Shown here: in pieces, positions 1 through 9,496 of the stretch
Layout: each line of letters begins with the position of its first letter
Numbering within the stretch: the first letter of the stretch is position 1
NCBI GenBank assembly: GCA_005402585.1
Contig: BIFP01000035.1
Coordinates: 372,001-436,000 of the forward strand
Length of the DNA stretch: 64,000 nt
Source of the DNA: Micromonosporaceae bacterium KJ-029
Lineage (GTDB): Bacteria; Actinomycetota; Actinomycetes; Mycobacteriales; Micromonosporaceae
Direction of reading: 5' to 3'
Program-made: the position numbers and the translations under genes
The notes under the pieces: generated by a model
What the model was told of the DNA's origin: nothing
The model's database searches: none
The model's input: the letters and a program-made list of their open reading frames with translations, nothing else

Positions 1-1179
1 CGGGATCGCTTGCAACAGTTGGATCCACGGCCAGAACGCGGGGGTGGTGCTCCCCTCCACGCAACGACTCCAGGCGGCCGCCATGCCCGCCGCCATTGCT
101 CGCTCGACGACTCGTTCGGTGAGGAAGGTCTTGCCCACGCCGGCGCCACCGGCGACGAAGATCAGTCCGCCGCGGCCCCGGGCCGCCGCCCCGAGGCGGT
201 CCCCGATCAACTCCAGCTGCGGGCCGCGCCCCACCATCCTGCTGGTCGACGCCGGCTCCGCTGCGGGCACGGCGGCTGGCCGCGCACCGGCGCTCCCCGG
301 TTCGGGCTTCCGCCGGGAGTCCGGGGCGGGCGGTGGACCGGATGTCGGTGAGGGCTCGGCCGGGCGGGGGGTGAACGCCAGCGCGGGATCCTGGTGGAGG
401 ATCGCCCGTTCCAGCGCCTGGAGCTGTGGACCCGGCGGCAGGCCCAGTTGCTCGTCCAGGACGGTGCGTGCCTCTCGGTACGCCTCAAGTGCTTCGGCCT
501 GCCGGCCGTCCCGGTACAGCGCCACCATGAGTTGGGCCCAGGACCGTTCCCGGAACGGGTCCTGTTGCAGCATCGTCCGCGCCTGGGCGGCGGCCTGCGC
601 GTTGCGCCCAAGGCCGAGTTGGGCTTCGGTGAGGTCCTCGGTGGCGTCCTGACGCAGCGCGGTCAGCCGGGCGATCACCGGCGTTGCGAAGGCCTCGTCG
701 GCGAACTCGGACAGCGGCTCGCCGCGCCACTGCGCCAACGCGCCGGCGAGCAGGCGTTCCGCCTCCGCCGGCAGATCCGCGGCGAGCGCGGCCCGGCCGG
801 CCTCGACCTGCGTCGCGAACCGGACGGCGTCGACCTGCTCCGGCCGCACCGCGAGCAGGTAGCCCGGTTCGCGGGTGAGCAGCACGGTCGGCGCGGCCCG
901 TGGTGAGCGGTGCGGCTCCAGGACGCGTCGTAGCTGTGAGATGTACGCCTGCAACGTGCCGGTGGCACTCGACGGCGCCTCATCCGCCCACAGGCCCGCG
1001 ATGATGCGGTCCAGCGATACGACCCGTCCCGCCTCGAGGGTCAGCAGCGCGAGCACGGCACGCTGCTTGCGCGTGCCGAGGCGCAGCTCCGCACCGTCGG
1101 GGGCGGTGACCGTCAGCGGGCCGAGGACACGGAAGTCCAGCGCCGACGGCCGGGGTGCGGCAGGCTCCGGCACGCCCAT
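1..1179 (-). CDS. AfsR/SARP-type transcriptional regulator, BTAD plus ATPase domain (C-terminus outside window)
   Basis: The minus-strand frame opens at an ATG (1177-1179) preceded by a GAGGGGAGG ribosome site and runs off the left edge, giving 393 visible residues. Residues about 12-100 form an OmpR-like winged helix (RVLGPLTV start, then LGTRKQRAVLALL). Residues about 105-255 are the bacterial transcriptional activation domain of the SARP family. After a Pro/Ala-rich linker, an AAA/NTPase domain begins near residue 315 with a clear P-loop, GGAGVGKT. SARP/AfsR proteins bind DNA upstream of regulated genes, often in secondary metabolism. The acetyltransferase gene ends only 13 bp upstream, so the two probably share a transcript. 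The target genes cannot be read from this window; no biosynthetic cluster is visible beside it. Confidence 0.88.
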   Translation of the reverse strand, partial: MGVPEPAAPRPSALDFRVLGPLTVTAPDGAELRLGTRKQRAVLALLTLEAGRVVSLDRIIAGLWADEAPSSATGTLQAYISQLRRVLEPHRSPRAAPTVLLTREPGYLLAVRPEQVDAVRFATQVEAGRAALAADLPAEAERLLAGALAQWRGEPLSEFADEAFATPVIARLTALRQDATEDLTEAQLGLGRNAQAAAQARTMLQQDPFRERSWAQLMVALYRDGRQAEALEAYREARTVLDEQLGLPPGPQLQALERAILHQDPALAFTPRPAEPSPTSGPPPAPDSRRKPEPGSAGARPAAVPAAEPASTSRMVGRGPQLELIGDRLGAAARGRGGLIFVAGGAGVGKTFLTERVVERAMAAGMAAAWSRCVEGSTTPAFWPWIQLLQAIP

Positions 1180-1192
1180 TCCGCCTCCCCTC

Positions 1193-1681
1193 TCACAGCT
1201 CGCGCACCCACCACGCGGCCTCGGGGTCATCCTCGCCGGCACCGAGACCCGCTGGGAACAGGCCATTCGGTCCGATCGAACAGATCACAAACCCGGCACC
1301 GGTGAGCAGCGCGGCCACTGCCGGACACCCGGCGCTCGGCTGAACCCACAGGCGCTGTGCCCCCTCCGCCTGCAGCGCCCTGGACAGCTCGGCGAGCAGC
1401 CGCCGGCCCAACCCGCGCCGCCGGAACGGTACCGAAACCGCGAACCGGGCCATCCACGCCGTCGGCTCCCCCGGCCGGTGGTGAACGACGCACGCGGCGA
1501 GCGGCGCCATCGAGGAGTCGCTGGAGACGTCGGAGAGGGTGGCGACCCGAAACCCGTCGGCTACCGGCGGGCCGGTCGCCGGGAACGATTCCTGCAACAT
1601 CCGTAACGCGGCGGCGGCCCGCTCCGGGGCCACCATGCGCAGCAGCAGCGTGTTCGGGGTGGGGACCTCGTACTGTGCCAT
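1193..1681 (-). CDS. GNAT-family N-acetyltransferase
   Basis: This 162-residue protein has the GNAT fold signature: a beta strand followed by the acetyl-CoA pyrophosphate loop RRRGLGRR at residues 87-94, then a helix. It should transfer an acetyl group from acetyl-CoA to an unknown amine. Length is normal for a single-domain GNAT. The C-terminal part (GAGFVICSIGPNGLFPAG) fits the family's last strands. It lies 13 bp upstream of the SARP-like regulator on the same strand and is divergent from the large secreted protein at 1844. An overlapping minus-strand frame at 1227-1715 is an arginine-rich shadow. The substrate is not predictable. Confidence 0.85.
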   Translation of the reverse strand: MAQYEVPTPNTLLLRMVAPERAAAALRMLQESFPATGPPVADGFRVATLSDVSSDSSMAPLAACVVHHRPGEPTAWMARFAVSVPFRRRGLGRRLLAELSRALQAEGAQRLWVQPSAGCPAVAALLTGAGFVICSIGPNGLFPAGLGAGEDDPEAAWWVREL

Positions 1682-1843
1682 GCCGCAACGGTGGCACCGG
1701 TGACTTGGACGCCACTAGGACGACCGGCGGGCGGGTGCACAGACAATCCCAAGTCGCGCGCCAATGCCTCCTCTGGCAGCGCCAAGCCTTTCGCTAGCCG
1801 TTCCCGGCACGGTCAGGCAGATCCCAGAACCTGAGGAGCTACC

Positions 1844-4800
1844 GTGCGTACTCGATTTCGTCCCCCACCTGCCCTGCGCCGGGTCGTCGGCGCGGCACTG
1901 ACCGTCACCCTCGTCTCCCAGATCGCCGCGGTACCGACGGCGCTCGCCTCCGGTGCGGCCGATCCGCTCCCGCGCGCCTACCTGGTCGACAGTGTCACCG
2001 AGGTGCCCGACGTGGAGTTCTCCGAACCGCTGCTGGCCGTCTCGGCCGACGGCAGCACGGCGGTGCACCTGTCACCCGGCGGCGACGGCCCGTCCGTCCT
2101 GCGGGCGGCCGACTTCCGGACCGGGGCGGACGAGATCGTCGGTCTCGATCTCGAAGGGCAGCCGGTGCCCCGGGTCGCGGCGGTCGCGGTCAGCGGCAAC
2201 GGCCGGACCGTGGCCTTCCTCGCCACCGGCGCCAACGCGGCCGAGCTGCGACTGCCGGGCACGGTCGACCCGGAGATCAGCTCGGCGATCTTCGTCCGGG
2301 ACCGGCTGACCGGGGCGACGACCTGGGTCCCGGTTCCGGACCTGGGCGTACCGGCCTCGCGCCACGTGCTCAACGGGATCGCACTCAGCGAGGACGGCCG
2401 GCGGCTCGCCGCCGAGATCTCGCTGCCGCTGCCGAAGTACGCCCGCATCAACAGCCCCGAGGGGGTGCTGGTGGCGACCCTGGCGGCGGACACCGCACCG
2501 GCGGTACGGATCGTCGGCCCGGAATCCCTGGTGGCGGCGGACGCGGATCCCGTGAAGGCGGACCCGGAGGTACGCGGTTTCGCCCTCTCCGGGGACGGGG
2601 CGGTGCTGGCGGTCAACGCGTACCGGGACGGCACGCCGGTCATGCTGCGCTTCGACGCGGCCGACGGCGACCGGCTACCCGGTGATCGGATCCTCACCAG
2701 CGCCGAGCAGGAGGCCTGGGTGCCGAACCTGGACCGCACCGGACGGCGGACGGCACTCGGCAAGGCGGGTGCCGGCGTGGTCGTTGCCGATCTGGGCAGC
2801 GGCCCAGCGGCCGATGTCACCCTGGCCCCGGCGAACCCGGTGCCGTACGTGTCCGGCGATGTCGTGTTCGGCCCCGGCGACCCGCCGACGGACGCCCGGC
2901 TCAGCGCCGACGGCAGCACCGTCGCCTTCGTCCGGGCGGGCGCGCTCTGGGCCCAGCCGACCCGGGCCGGGCAGCCGGCGCTGCTGGCCAGCCCCGGCCT
3001 GGACGGCCGGATCGCCGACTCGCTTCCCGGCGAGAACCGCTACCCCGACGCCGTGTCCGCCCCGCAGCTCAGCGCCGACGGCACCACGCTGGCCTTCCTC
3101 TCCACGAGCACGGCCTTCGTGGCGCCACGGACCGACATCCCGCAGCCGTCACATTTGTACCGTTCGGTGCCGACCGACCTGCCGGCACCGACCTGGCCCG
3201 AAGGGGCAGCGCTCGCCGCCGAGACGGGTACGACGACCGTGGCGCTGAGCTGGCCGTTGGCGTTCGGCGCCGTCACGGAGTACGAGATCAGCGTCGACGG
3301 CGTGGCCGCGACCACGGTGCGGCAACCGGCGACCCAGGCGGTCCTGTCGAACCTCACCCCTGGCGCGACCGTGCAGATCGCGGTCGTCGCCCGGGACACC
3401 GGCGGGCGCGTCTCGGCCCCGCTGAGCATCGACGTGACGCTGCGCGAGGACCTGCCCCCGGGTGACACGCCGCTCTCGGCGGTCGCCGGCCCCGGCGCCC
3501 AGGTCAGGCTGCGGTGGGAGCCGTCGACGGCGAGTGGGGTGACCGGCTACCGGGTGCTGCGCGACGGCGTCAAGCTCGTCGACCTGCCCGCCGGAGCGGA
3601 CAGCTACGTGGACAGGAGCGTGGCCGCCGACACCGGATACCGGTTCGCGGTCGCGCTGCTGCGCGGCACAGAGGAGTTCCCGTTCACCAGGGAGGCGACC
3701 GTGCGTACGCCGGCCCTCGCGGTCAGCGAGGCGGCGTGGAACCTGCCGAGGGTCACCGGTACCGCGTATCTCGCCCTCGGCCGCCCGGCGGCCTTCGCCC
3801 TCGTCGGCGCCGCGGGGTTCACCGCCACCGCCGAGCTGACCGTACGGACGGTGCAGAACCCGACCGAGCAGATTCGGGTCGAACTGAAGGAGCAGGAGCC
3901 GGGCAGGTACACCGGCACCTGGCCGGTGCCCACCGGCGTGCTGGCCGTGACCGCCGCGGTGCTGCACCTCGCCGACGGTGCCGGCAACACCCTGGACCGG
4001 CCGGTGAGCGGGCTACCGGCCCAGGTCGGTGGCCTGCTGCGGGTGGACGTCTCGGCGACCGGCGGTGAGCCTGCGGGCCTGCGACTGCAGGTGTGGAGCG
4101 AGGCCACGCGGAGCGGAACGCTGCGGGTGCTCGACCGCAACGGGACGATCGAAGTCCCGGTCGCTCCCGCCGTCGACCACCAGATCACCACCACCCGCAC
4201 CGACGGCCTGGCCGGTACGCCGGCAAAGACGGTCGGGGTCTCCTCCGGCGAGGCGGTGGATCTCGCGATCGCACCGTTCGCACCCGCCTCGCTCACCGTG
4301 ACGGTGCGTGGGCCCGGGGCGGGTCCGCTGGCGGACCTCCCGGTGGTGCTTACCACCCGCACCGGTCCTCGCTCCGGCCGTACCGACCCGGCCGGCAAGG
4401 TCACCTTCAAGGCCCTTGACGCGGCGACGGACGTCAGTGTGGAGGTCCAGGTTCCCGACCACGTCCGGGCCAGGGACGGGCTCGCCGCCGTGCCGAAGCG
4501 AACGGTGACACTCGACCCGGGGGTCAACTCTCTCGCCGTCGACCTCGCGACCTTCCCCAAGGTCACGATGCGGGGATCCACAAAGGACGCGGAGGGGCGT
4601 CCCTTGCGGGCCACCGTGCTCATCCGTCAGGACGTCGACGGGGTCGGGGTCTCCCACCGCGCCGAATCCGCCGCCGACGGCACCTGGTCGGCGGAGGTGT
4701 TCCGGAACGTGTCCACGATCGCCACGGCCACCCGCGTCGGTGTCAAGACCGACGAGGTCACGGTGGACACGGCCGACGACCGACCGGTGGTCTTCGTCTT

Positions 4801-7800
4801 CCCGGCGGTGTCCGGCTACGTCCTGCACCCGAAGCTCACGACGGTCCTCATCGACGGGAGCCGGACCGAGCTGGCGCTGGACTACCAGAACACACCCGGC
4901 TACCAGGCGTTCGTCACGGTCGGCGGCACGCGTGAACTCATCGCCGCTCCCGAGCTGCCGATCGACGCGGCGCCCGGTACCACCATCACGTTCTGTGCCG
5001 ACGGAGGTTGGCGGGGCATGACCCGAGCATGCGCGGAGGCCGTCACGGGGGATGAACCCGATCTCACCCTCGCCGTCGAGCTCCACGAGATCGCCCGGGT
5101 CACCGGGCGGGTGCTCGACCCGGACGGCACGGTGCGGGTCAACAAGACGTGCGCGACGCTCGAGGGTGGAGGAAGCCTTGACGGGGGACGCGCCAGCGGG
5201 GACCGCGCCGTCAAGGTGACCCTCGCCGGGTCGCAGCTGCTGATCTCCGCCCCGGCACCCGGCACCTACCTGCTGAGAGTGGCCCCATGCAGTGGCGAGG
5301 CCTGGGAGGCACGCCGGCTGGTGACCGTGGTCAAGGGGCAGCAGCTCGATCTCGGTGACCTGCGGCTCACCCAGCCGGGTGGCTTGATCCAGGGGCAGCG
5401 CAGCGGCTTCCGCGCGGTCACCGGGGACGTGCAGCCGGGCAAGCTCGCCCACCTGCACGCCGACATCGAATACGGCGACCCGAAGCGCGCGGGCACTGCC
5501 CGCCTGAATCTGCCGCCGGGCGTGTCCGTGCCGGACGACGGTGTGCTGCGCGCCGGCCAGCCGGTCGCCTTCACCCGGGAGGAGGGTGCCATCGTGGTGC
5601 CCCTGCCGGTCGCACCATCCCGCACCCTGGACGTCCACGTCCGCATGCCGGAGGCGGCCGGGACCGAGTTGCCGTTCACCATGTCGGTCACCTCGGACCA
5701 ACTCTCCGAGGTGCTCGGTTCGGCAAGCGTCCGGGTGGGCCTGGTAACCCTCCGGGCACCGGCGTACAGCGTCACCGGACGGTTCACCGCCTCCGGTCGC
5801 GCTCCCGCCGGGTCATCCGTCGTCCTGTACGACGGCGGCACCGCCATCGCGGAGGCCGACGCGGGCGACGGCGGGATCTGGAACGCCGTCGTGGACCTCG
5901 GCACCGCCGGCGACGACAGGGCACAGCACGTACTCAAGGCCGTCAGCACCATCGACGGCGGCGAGGTGGCGTCGGACCCGGCCACCGTCGTGGTCGACCC
6001 GCACGCCGGCGTACTGGAATCCGTGAAGATGTCCCAGGCCGGCGAGGTTCGGACGTTCCGGCCGGTCGACGGCGTCGCGCGGTTCCCCTGGACGTGGTAC
6101 GCGGACAAGGAGGTCACCGTCGAGGCGCGGTTCACCGGTGCCGTCGCCGAGCCGCGCGCTCTGCTCGGGCACCTGGACCTCCCCCTGAGGCCCGTGCCGG
6201 GTCAGAGCAACACCTACACCGTGACCACGAAGACCAGGGCCAACGATGTCGGCGACCTGATCATCGGCTACGAGCCGCGGCGGGAGCGTCCGCTTCTGCC
6301 GGTCCCGCCGGAGCCGGATCCGGCGACCGCACTCTTCGACGCCGACGACGCGGTGGTCGAGGAGCCGGTGACCGACGGCACCACTGTGAGCCAGCAGTTC
6401 ACGGTGCCGGTGAAGAAGATGGGCACGGACGCTCGACTTCGGTTCAAGGTCACCGTCGAGCCGCTGCCGGACTACGTGCCCGGCGACGCCGATCGGGCGG
6501 CGGCGCGGGCGTCCGGGGTGGCCGTCTACGGCACGTCCTTCTCCGCCGGGGATCCGCTGGTCATCCGGGGCAGCGGAACCTGGTCGGGCACCGCCGGGGC
6601 GATCATCGATCTCGACGCGCTGATCGAGAAATCGCCGAACACGCCGATGGCGCGCGCACTCAGCGCGTCCGGGTTCGTCACCGGTCCGGCCCGGTTGCTG
6701 TTCGAGTGGGCATTCGTCAACGCCACCACCGATGAAGCCCTCTACTCCGCGCTCACCGGCGGCGACAAGTACCAGGCGCTGAGCGCGCTGATGGACCAGG
6801 CCAACAAGTGCCGCGACGGCGAACAGGGCCAGATCTACCACAACGCGGTGCAGCGGTTGATGCGGCGGGCGATCCAGCTCGACGCGTACACCGTGGTGTC
6901 GTCCGCGGCGGGCCTGGCGCTTGCCCCGGCGACCCTCGGGCTGAGTGTGGGCCTGTGGGCGGTAACGTGGGGTCTCGGAAAGGCGATCGAGTTCCCTCTG
7001 AACAACGACATCGACGCCCTGACCCGGGAGATGAACACCGACCAGAGTTGCCGGTGGCCGACCAGGGGTCCGCGCGACCCGCGCTCACCGTGGCAGCCGG
7101 ACGCCGAGATCGAGTACCGGTTCGATCCTTCCGGCTTCGTGTACGAGGGCCTGGAGAGCCGCCGGGTCACGGGGGTTACCGCGACCCTGCTGCGGGCGCC
7201 GTCGCCCACCGGGCCGTGGCAGCCGTGGGACGCGGCCGCGTACGGCGACCTGAACCCGCAGACCACTGACGACGAGGGACGCTACGGCTGGGATGTGCCT
7301 GAGGGCTGGTGGAAGGTGGTCTACACCAGGGACGGCTACCTGCCGGCCGAGTCCCGGGTGCTGAAGGTGCTGCCGCCGCACACCGACGTCAACGTCAACC
7401 TCGTCCGTGCCGACCTCGCCGAGGTCGACAAGATCGCAGCCGACCAGGACGGGCTGACCGTCACCTTCACCCAACCGATGCGGGCCGATCAGGTGCTGGA
7501 CCGTCTGACGGTGACCACGCCGGCCGGCGACCCGGTCGGCGGACGGTGGACGGCCGGGTCCGGACGGGCGCCGGTCGGACACCCGCTGGAGACCCTGCCG
7601 CTGGCGACGACGTTCCGGTTCACCGGCGAGAAGCACTCCGGCAAGGTGACGGTTCTCGTCGACGAACTGGTGCAGGACCACGTCGGCCGGTCCGTCGCCG
7701 AGGGCACGCAGCGGACGCTCACCGTGGACTGGCACGGACCGGACGCCGTGCCCCCACAGGTCAGCGTCACAGGCGTCGCCGACGGCGGGGTCTACCATCT

Positions 7801-8341
7801 CGGTGCCGTTCCGTCGGCTGGCTGCGAGACGGTGGACGACGGGTCCGGGGTGGCGACCAAGGCGACCATGACCGTCACCGGCGGCACCGCCGCCGGCGTC
7901 GGCCAGTACACGGCGACCTGCGCGGGAGCGCGGGACACGGCCGGCAACGTCGCCGCGCCGGTGTCGGTCACCTACTCGGTCGCGTACGTCTTCGCCGGGT
8001 TCGCCCGCCCGGTGGAGAACGGCACCGTGCTCAACAAGGCGCAGGCCGGGCAGGCGATCCCGATCAAGTGGCGGCTCACCGACGCCACCGGAGCCCCGGT
8101 GACGAATCTGGCGGCCGCGCCACTGACCGTCACCCCGATCGACTGCACGACGGTCACCCGGCTCGCGACCGTCGAGGAGTACGCCAGCGGCGCCTCGGGG
8201 CTGCAGTATCTCGGCGACGGGTTCTATCAGGTCAACTGGAAGACCCCGAAGTCGGCCGCCGGCACCTGCCAGCAACTGCGGGTCGAGCTCGGGGAGGGAC
8301 CGTCGGTGGCCCACACCGCCCTGTTCCGCTTCGCCGCATGA
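1844..8341 (+). CDS. Very large secreted protein: beta-propeller, fibronectin III, carboxypeptidase-regulatory-like and C-terminal PxKF-type domain
   Basis: The GTG start follows GAGGAG (1833-1838) by 5 bp. The 2165-residue product opens with a Sec-type signal peptide (residues 1-36: twin Arg, hydrophobic core, Ala-Leu-Ala-Ser cleavage region). Residues about 45-440 contain repeated 'LSxDGxxVAF' segments typical of TolB/WD40-like propellers. Two fibronectin type III-like domains follow (about 445-620). Long beta-sandwich and carboxypeptidase-regulatory-like stretches then run to about 1500. Residues about 1680-1720 form a hydrophobic, helix-prone patch that is unusual in an otherwise beta-rich protein. 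The C-terminus (about 2045-2165) resembles actinobacterial PxKF domains (FARPVENGT, then IPIKWRL). No catalytic motif was recognised; adhesion or surface binding is only an inference. A perfect palindrome follows the stop. Confidence 0.9.
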   Translation: MRTRFRPPPALRRVVGAALTVTLVSQIAAVPTALASGAADPLPRAYLVDSVTEVPDVEFSEPLLAVSADGSTAVHLSPGGDGPSVLRAADFRTGADEIVGLDLEGQPVPRVAAVAVSGNGRTVAFLATGANAAELRLPGTVDPEISSAIFVRDRLTGATTWVPVPDLGVPASRHVLNGIALSEDGRRLAAEISLPLPKYARINSPEGVLVATLAADTAPAVRIVGPESLVAADADPVKADPEVRGFALSGDGAVLAVNAYRDGTPVMLRFDAADGDRLPGDRILTSAEQEAWVPNLDRTGRRTALGKAGAGVVVADLGSGPAADVTLAPANPVPYVSGDVVFGPGDPPTDARLSADGSTVAFVRAGALWAQPTRAGQPALLASPGLDGRIADSLPGENRYPDAVSAPQLSADGTTLAFLSTSTAFVAPRTDIPQPSHLYRSVPTDLPAPTWPEGAALAAETGTTTVALSWPLAFGAVTEYEISVDGVAATTVRQPATQAVLSNLTPGATVQIAVVARDTGGRVSAPLSIDVTLREDLPPGDTPLSAVAGPGAQVRLRWEPSTASGVTGYRVLRDGVKLVDLPAGADSYVDRSVAADTGYRFAVALLRGTEEFPFTREATVRTPALAVSEAAWNLPRVTGTAYLALGRPAAFALVGAAGFTATAELTVRTVQNPTEQIRVELKEQEPGRYTGTWPVPTGVLAVTAAVLHLADGAGNTLDRPVSGLPAQVGGLLRVDVSATGGEPAGLRLQVWSEATRSGTLRVLDRNGTIEVPVAPAVDHQITTTRTDGLAGTPAKTVGVSSGEAVDLAIAPFAPASLTVTVRGPGAGPLADLPVVLTTRTGPRSGRTDPAGKVTFKALDAATDVSVEVQVPDHVRARDGLAAVPKRTVTLDPGVNSLAVDLATFPKVTMRGSTKDAEGRPLRATVLIRQDVDGVGVSHRAESAADGTWSAEVFRNVSTIATATRVGVKTDEVTVDTADDRPVVFVFPAVSGYVLHPKLTTVLIDGSRTELALDYQNTPGYQAFVTVGGTRELIAAPELPIDAAPGTTITFCADGGWRGMTRACAEAVTGDEPDLTLAVELHEIARVTGRVLDPDGTVRVNKTCATLEGGGSLDGGRASGDRAVKVTLAGSQLLISAPAPGTYLLRVAPCSGEAWEARRLVTVVKGQQLDLGDLRLTQPGGLIQGQRSGFRAVTGDVQPGKLAHLHADIEYGDPKRAGTARLNLPPGVSVPDDGVLRAGQPVAFTREEGAIVVPLPVAPSRTLDVHVRMPEAAGTELPFTMSVTSDQLSEVLGSASVRVGLVTLRAPAYSVTGRFTASGRAPAGSSVVLYDGGTAIAEADAGDGGIWNAVVDLGTAGDDRAQHVLKAVSTIDGGEVASDPATVVVDPHAGVLESVKMSQAGEVRTFRPVDGVARFPWTWYADKEVTVEARFTGAVAEPRALLGHLDLPLRPVPGQSNTYTVTTKTRANDVGDLIIGYEPRRERPLLPVPPEPDPATALFDADDAVVEEPVTDGTTVSQQFTVPVKKMGTDARLRFKVTVEPLPDYVPGDADRAAARASGVAVYGTSFSAGDPLVIRGSGTWSGTAGAIIDLDALIEKSPNTPMARALSASGFVTGPARLLFEWAFVNATTDEALYSALTGGDKYQALSALMDQANKCRDGEQGQIYHNAVQRLMRRAIQLDAYTVVSSAAGLALAPATLGLSVGLWAVTWGLGKAIEFPLNNDIDALTREMNTDQSCRWPTRGPRDPRSPWQPDAEIEYRFDPSGFVYEGLESRRVTGVTATLLRAPSPTGPWQPWDAAAYGDLNPQTTDDEGRYGWDVPEGWWKVVYTRDGYLPAESRVLKVLPPHTDVNVNLVRADLAEVDKIAADQDGLTVTFTQPMRADQVLDRLTVTTPAGDPVGGRWTAGSGRAPVGHPLETLPLATTFRFTGEKHSGKVTVLVDELVQDHVGRSVAEGTQRTLTVDWHGPDAVPPQVSVTGVADGGVYHLGAVPSAGCETVDDGSGVATKATMTVTGGTAAGVGQYTATCAGARDTAGNVAAPVSVTYSVAYVFAGFARPVENGTVLNKAQAGQAIPIKWRLTDATGAPVTNLAAAPLTVTPIDCTTVTRLATVEEYASGASGLQYLGDGFYQVNWKTPKSAAGTCQQLRVELGEGPSVAHTALFRFAA

Positions 8342-8368
8342 TGTCCTGAACACACCATCAAGGACCGG

Positions 8369-8400
8369 TGCCCCGGGCGGGAACGTTCCCGCCCGGGGCA
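8369..8400 (+). terminator. Perfect 32-nt palindrome, likely terminator
   Basis: The 16-nt arm TGCCCCGGGCGGGAAC is followed immediately by its exact reverse complement, 27 bp after the stop of the large secreted protein. There is no T-run, as is common for actinobacterial intrinsic terminators. Confidence 0.75.
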
Positions 8401-8476
8401 CTGTCGTGCTGCCTCTCGCCGGCGCTCGCCCCGCAGCGAGCGTGGGCTTCCGTCGGCAGCGAACTATGGTGCGTGG

Positions 8477-9124
8477 GTGGATGCCAAGACCGATGAGCTG
8501 AGGGCTGCGCACGATGTCCTCGCCGAGCTCTACGCCGACCGCCTGGGCGACGCCCTGGACCACATGCCCACCGATCGGGTGGTGCTCGACCTGTTCTGTG
8601 AACTGACCCGTACGGCCGGCGTCGGCAGCACCGAAGTCGCCGACATCGGCTGCGGCACCGGTCGGCTCACCCCATATCTCGCGGCGAGGGGCCTCGCACC
8701 ACGCGGAATCGACCTGTCACCCGAGATGATCCGCCTGGCCCGTCGTGACCACCCCGACTTCGACTTCCACGTCGCTGACCTACGTCGACTTCCCTTCGGC
8801 GACACCTCGCTGGCCGGCGTGCTCTGCTGGTACTCGCTCATCTACCTGTCGCCCACCGACCGGTCTGCTGCCTTCGGCGAACTCGCCCGCGTCATCAAGC
8901 CCGGCGGCTACTTCGTGACCGCCTTCAAGATCGGTGACAACCGAGTCCGACGCGCCGGCCGCAGCACCGACCTCGGCGTCGAGTTCGACGTCTACTGGCT
9001 CTCCCCCGACGAGGTGGAACGCCGTACGACCGATGCCGGCTTCACCACCGTGTTCTGGGCCGGACGCCCCGCCGAAGGACAGGAAGGCTCCCCACAGGGA
9101 TACCTGATCGCACGAAAATCCTGA
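8477..9124 (+). CDS. Class I SAM-dependent methyltransferase
   Basis: The protein has 215 residues and a GTG start. It has the SAM-binding glycine motif DIGCGTG (56-62), the acidic ribose-binding position in GIDLSPEMI, and the post-motif region ARVIKPGGYF typical of class I (UbiE/Methyltransf_11/25) enzymes. It therefore transfers a methyl group from S-adenosylmethionine, probably to a small molecule; the acceptor is unknown. The gene stands alone between a terminator and a small zinc-ribbon gene. No strong ribosome site precedes the GTG, so translation may be leaderless or the start slightly different. Confidence 0.85.
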   Translation: MDAKTDELRAAHDVLAELYADRLGDALDHMPTDRVVLDLFCELTRTAGVGSTEVADIGCGTGRLTPYLAARGLAPRGIDLSPEMIRLARRDHPDFDFHVADLRRLPFGDTSLAGVLCWYSLIYLSPTDRSAAFGELARVIKPGGYFVTAFKIGDNRVRRAGRSTDLGVEFDVYWLSPDEVERRTTDAGFTTVFWAGRPAEGQEGSPQGYLIARKS

Positions 9125-9235
9125 CCCGACCGCGGGACAACCGAACCTCCGGACCGAACAACGAGCCAACGGTCACGTGGCTCGACAACGTAGCCTCGTC
9201 AGATCGGCTGAGGGTTGTCGCAGTAAGCTGCGTCG

Positions 9236-9496
9236 ATGCACTCCAGGCCGCTGAATGAACAGCCACCGGCGACATGCCCCTCCTGCGGTCAGCCTGGCGT
9301 ACCTGTCATGTTCGGGATGCCGGCCGGCGTGAAAGTGTTTGATGCGGCCGATGCCGGCCGGCTGGTACTGGGCGGTTGCGTACCCAAGGACCGTCACAAT
9401 TACTGGGCGTGCCCAGATCGACATCAGTGGCGTGCCGCCGACCTGGCCGGGTGGCGGGCCGCCCTGGACAAGGCGGTGGGCGACGACTCGGGCTAG
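9236..9496 (+). CDS. Small zinc-ribbon-like hypothetical protein
   Basis: This 86-residue protein starts at ATG 9236. It carries CPSCG near residue 14 and two further cysteines, in GGCVPKD and in WACPDRHQW, spaced as in small zinc-ribbon proteins. The region GMPAGVKVFDAADAGRLVLGGC reads as a real folded core, and codon use matches its neighbours. I recognise no function. It is downstream of the methyltransferase on the same strand with a 111-bp gap, so a separate promoter is likely. Confidence 0.6.
   Translation: MHSRPLNEQPPATCPSCGQPGVPVMFGMPAGVKVFDAADAGRLVLGGCVPKDRHNYWACPDRHQWRAADLAGWRAALDKAVGDDSG

Noticed and set aside
1227..1715. Alternative minus-strand frame over the GNAT gene
   Set aside because: Arg/Gly-rich shadow; the 1193-1681 frame carries the acetyl-CoA binding motif.
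4013..5701. 562-codon minus-strand open frame opposite the large secreted protein
   Set aside because: It is Arg/Gly/His-rich without domains, and is the typical GC-rich shadow of a real gene on the other strand.
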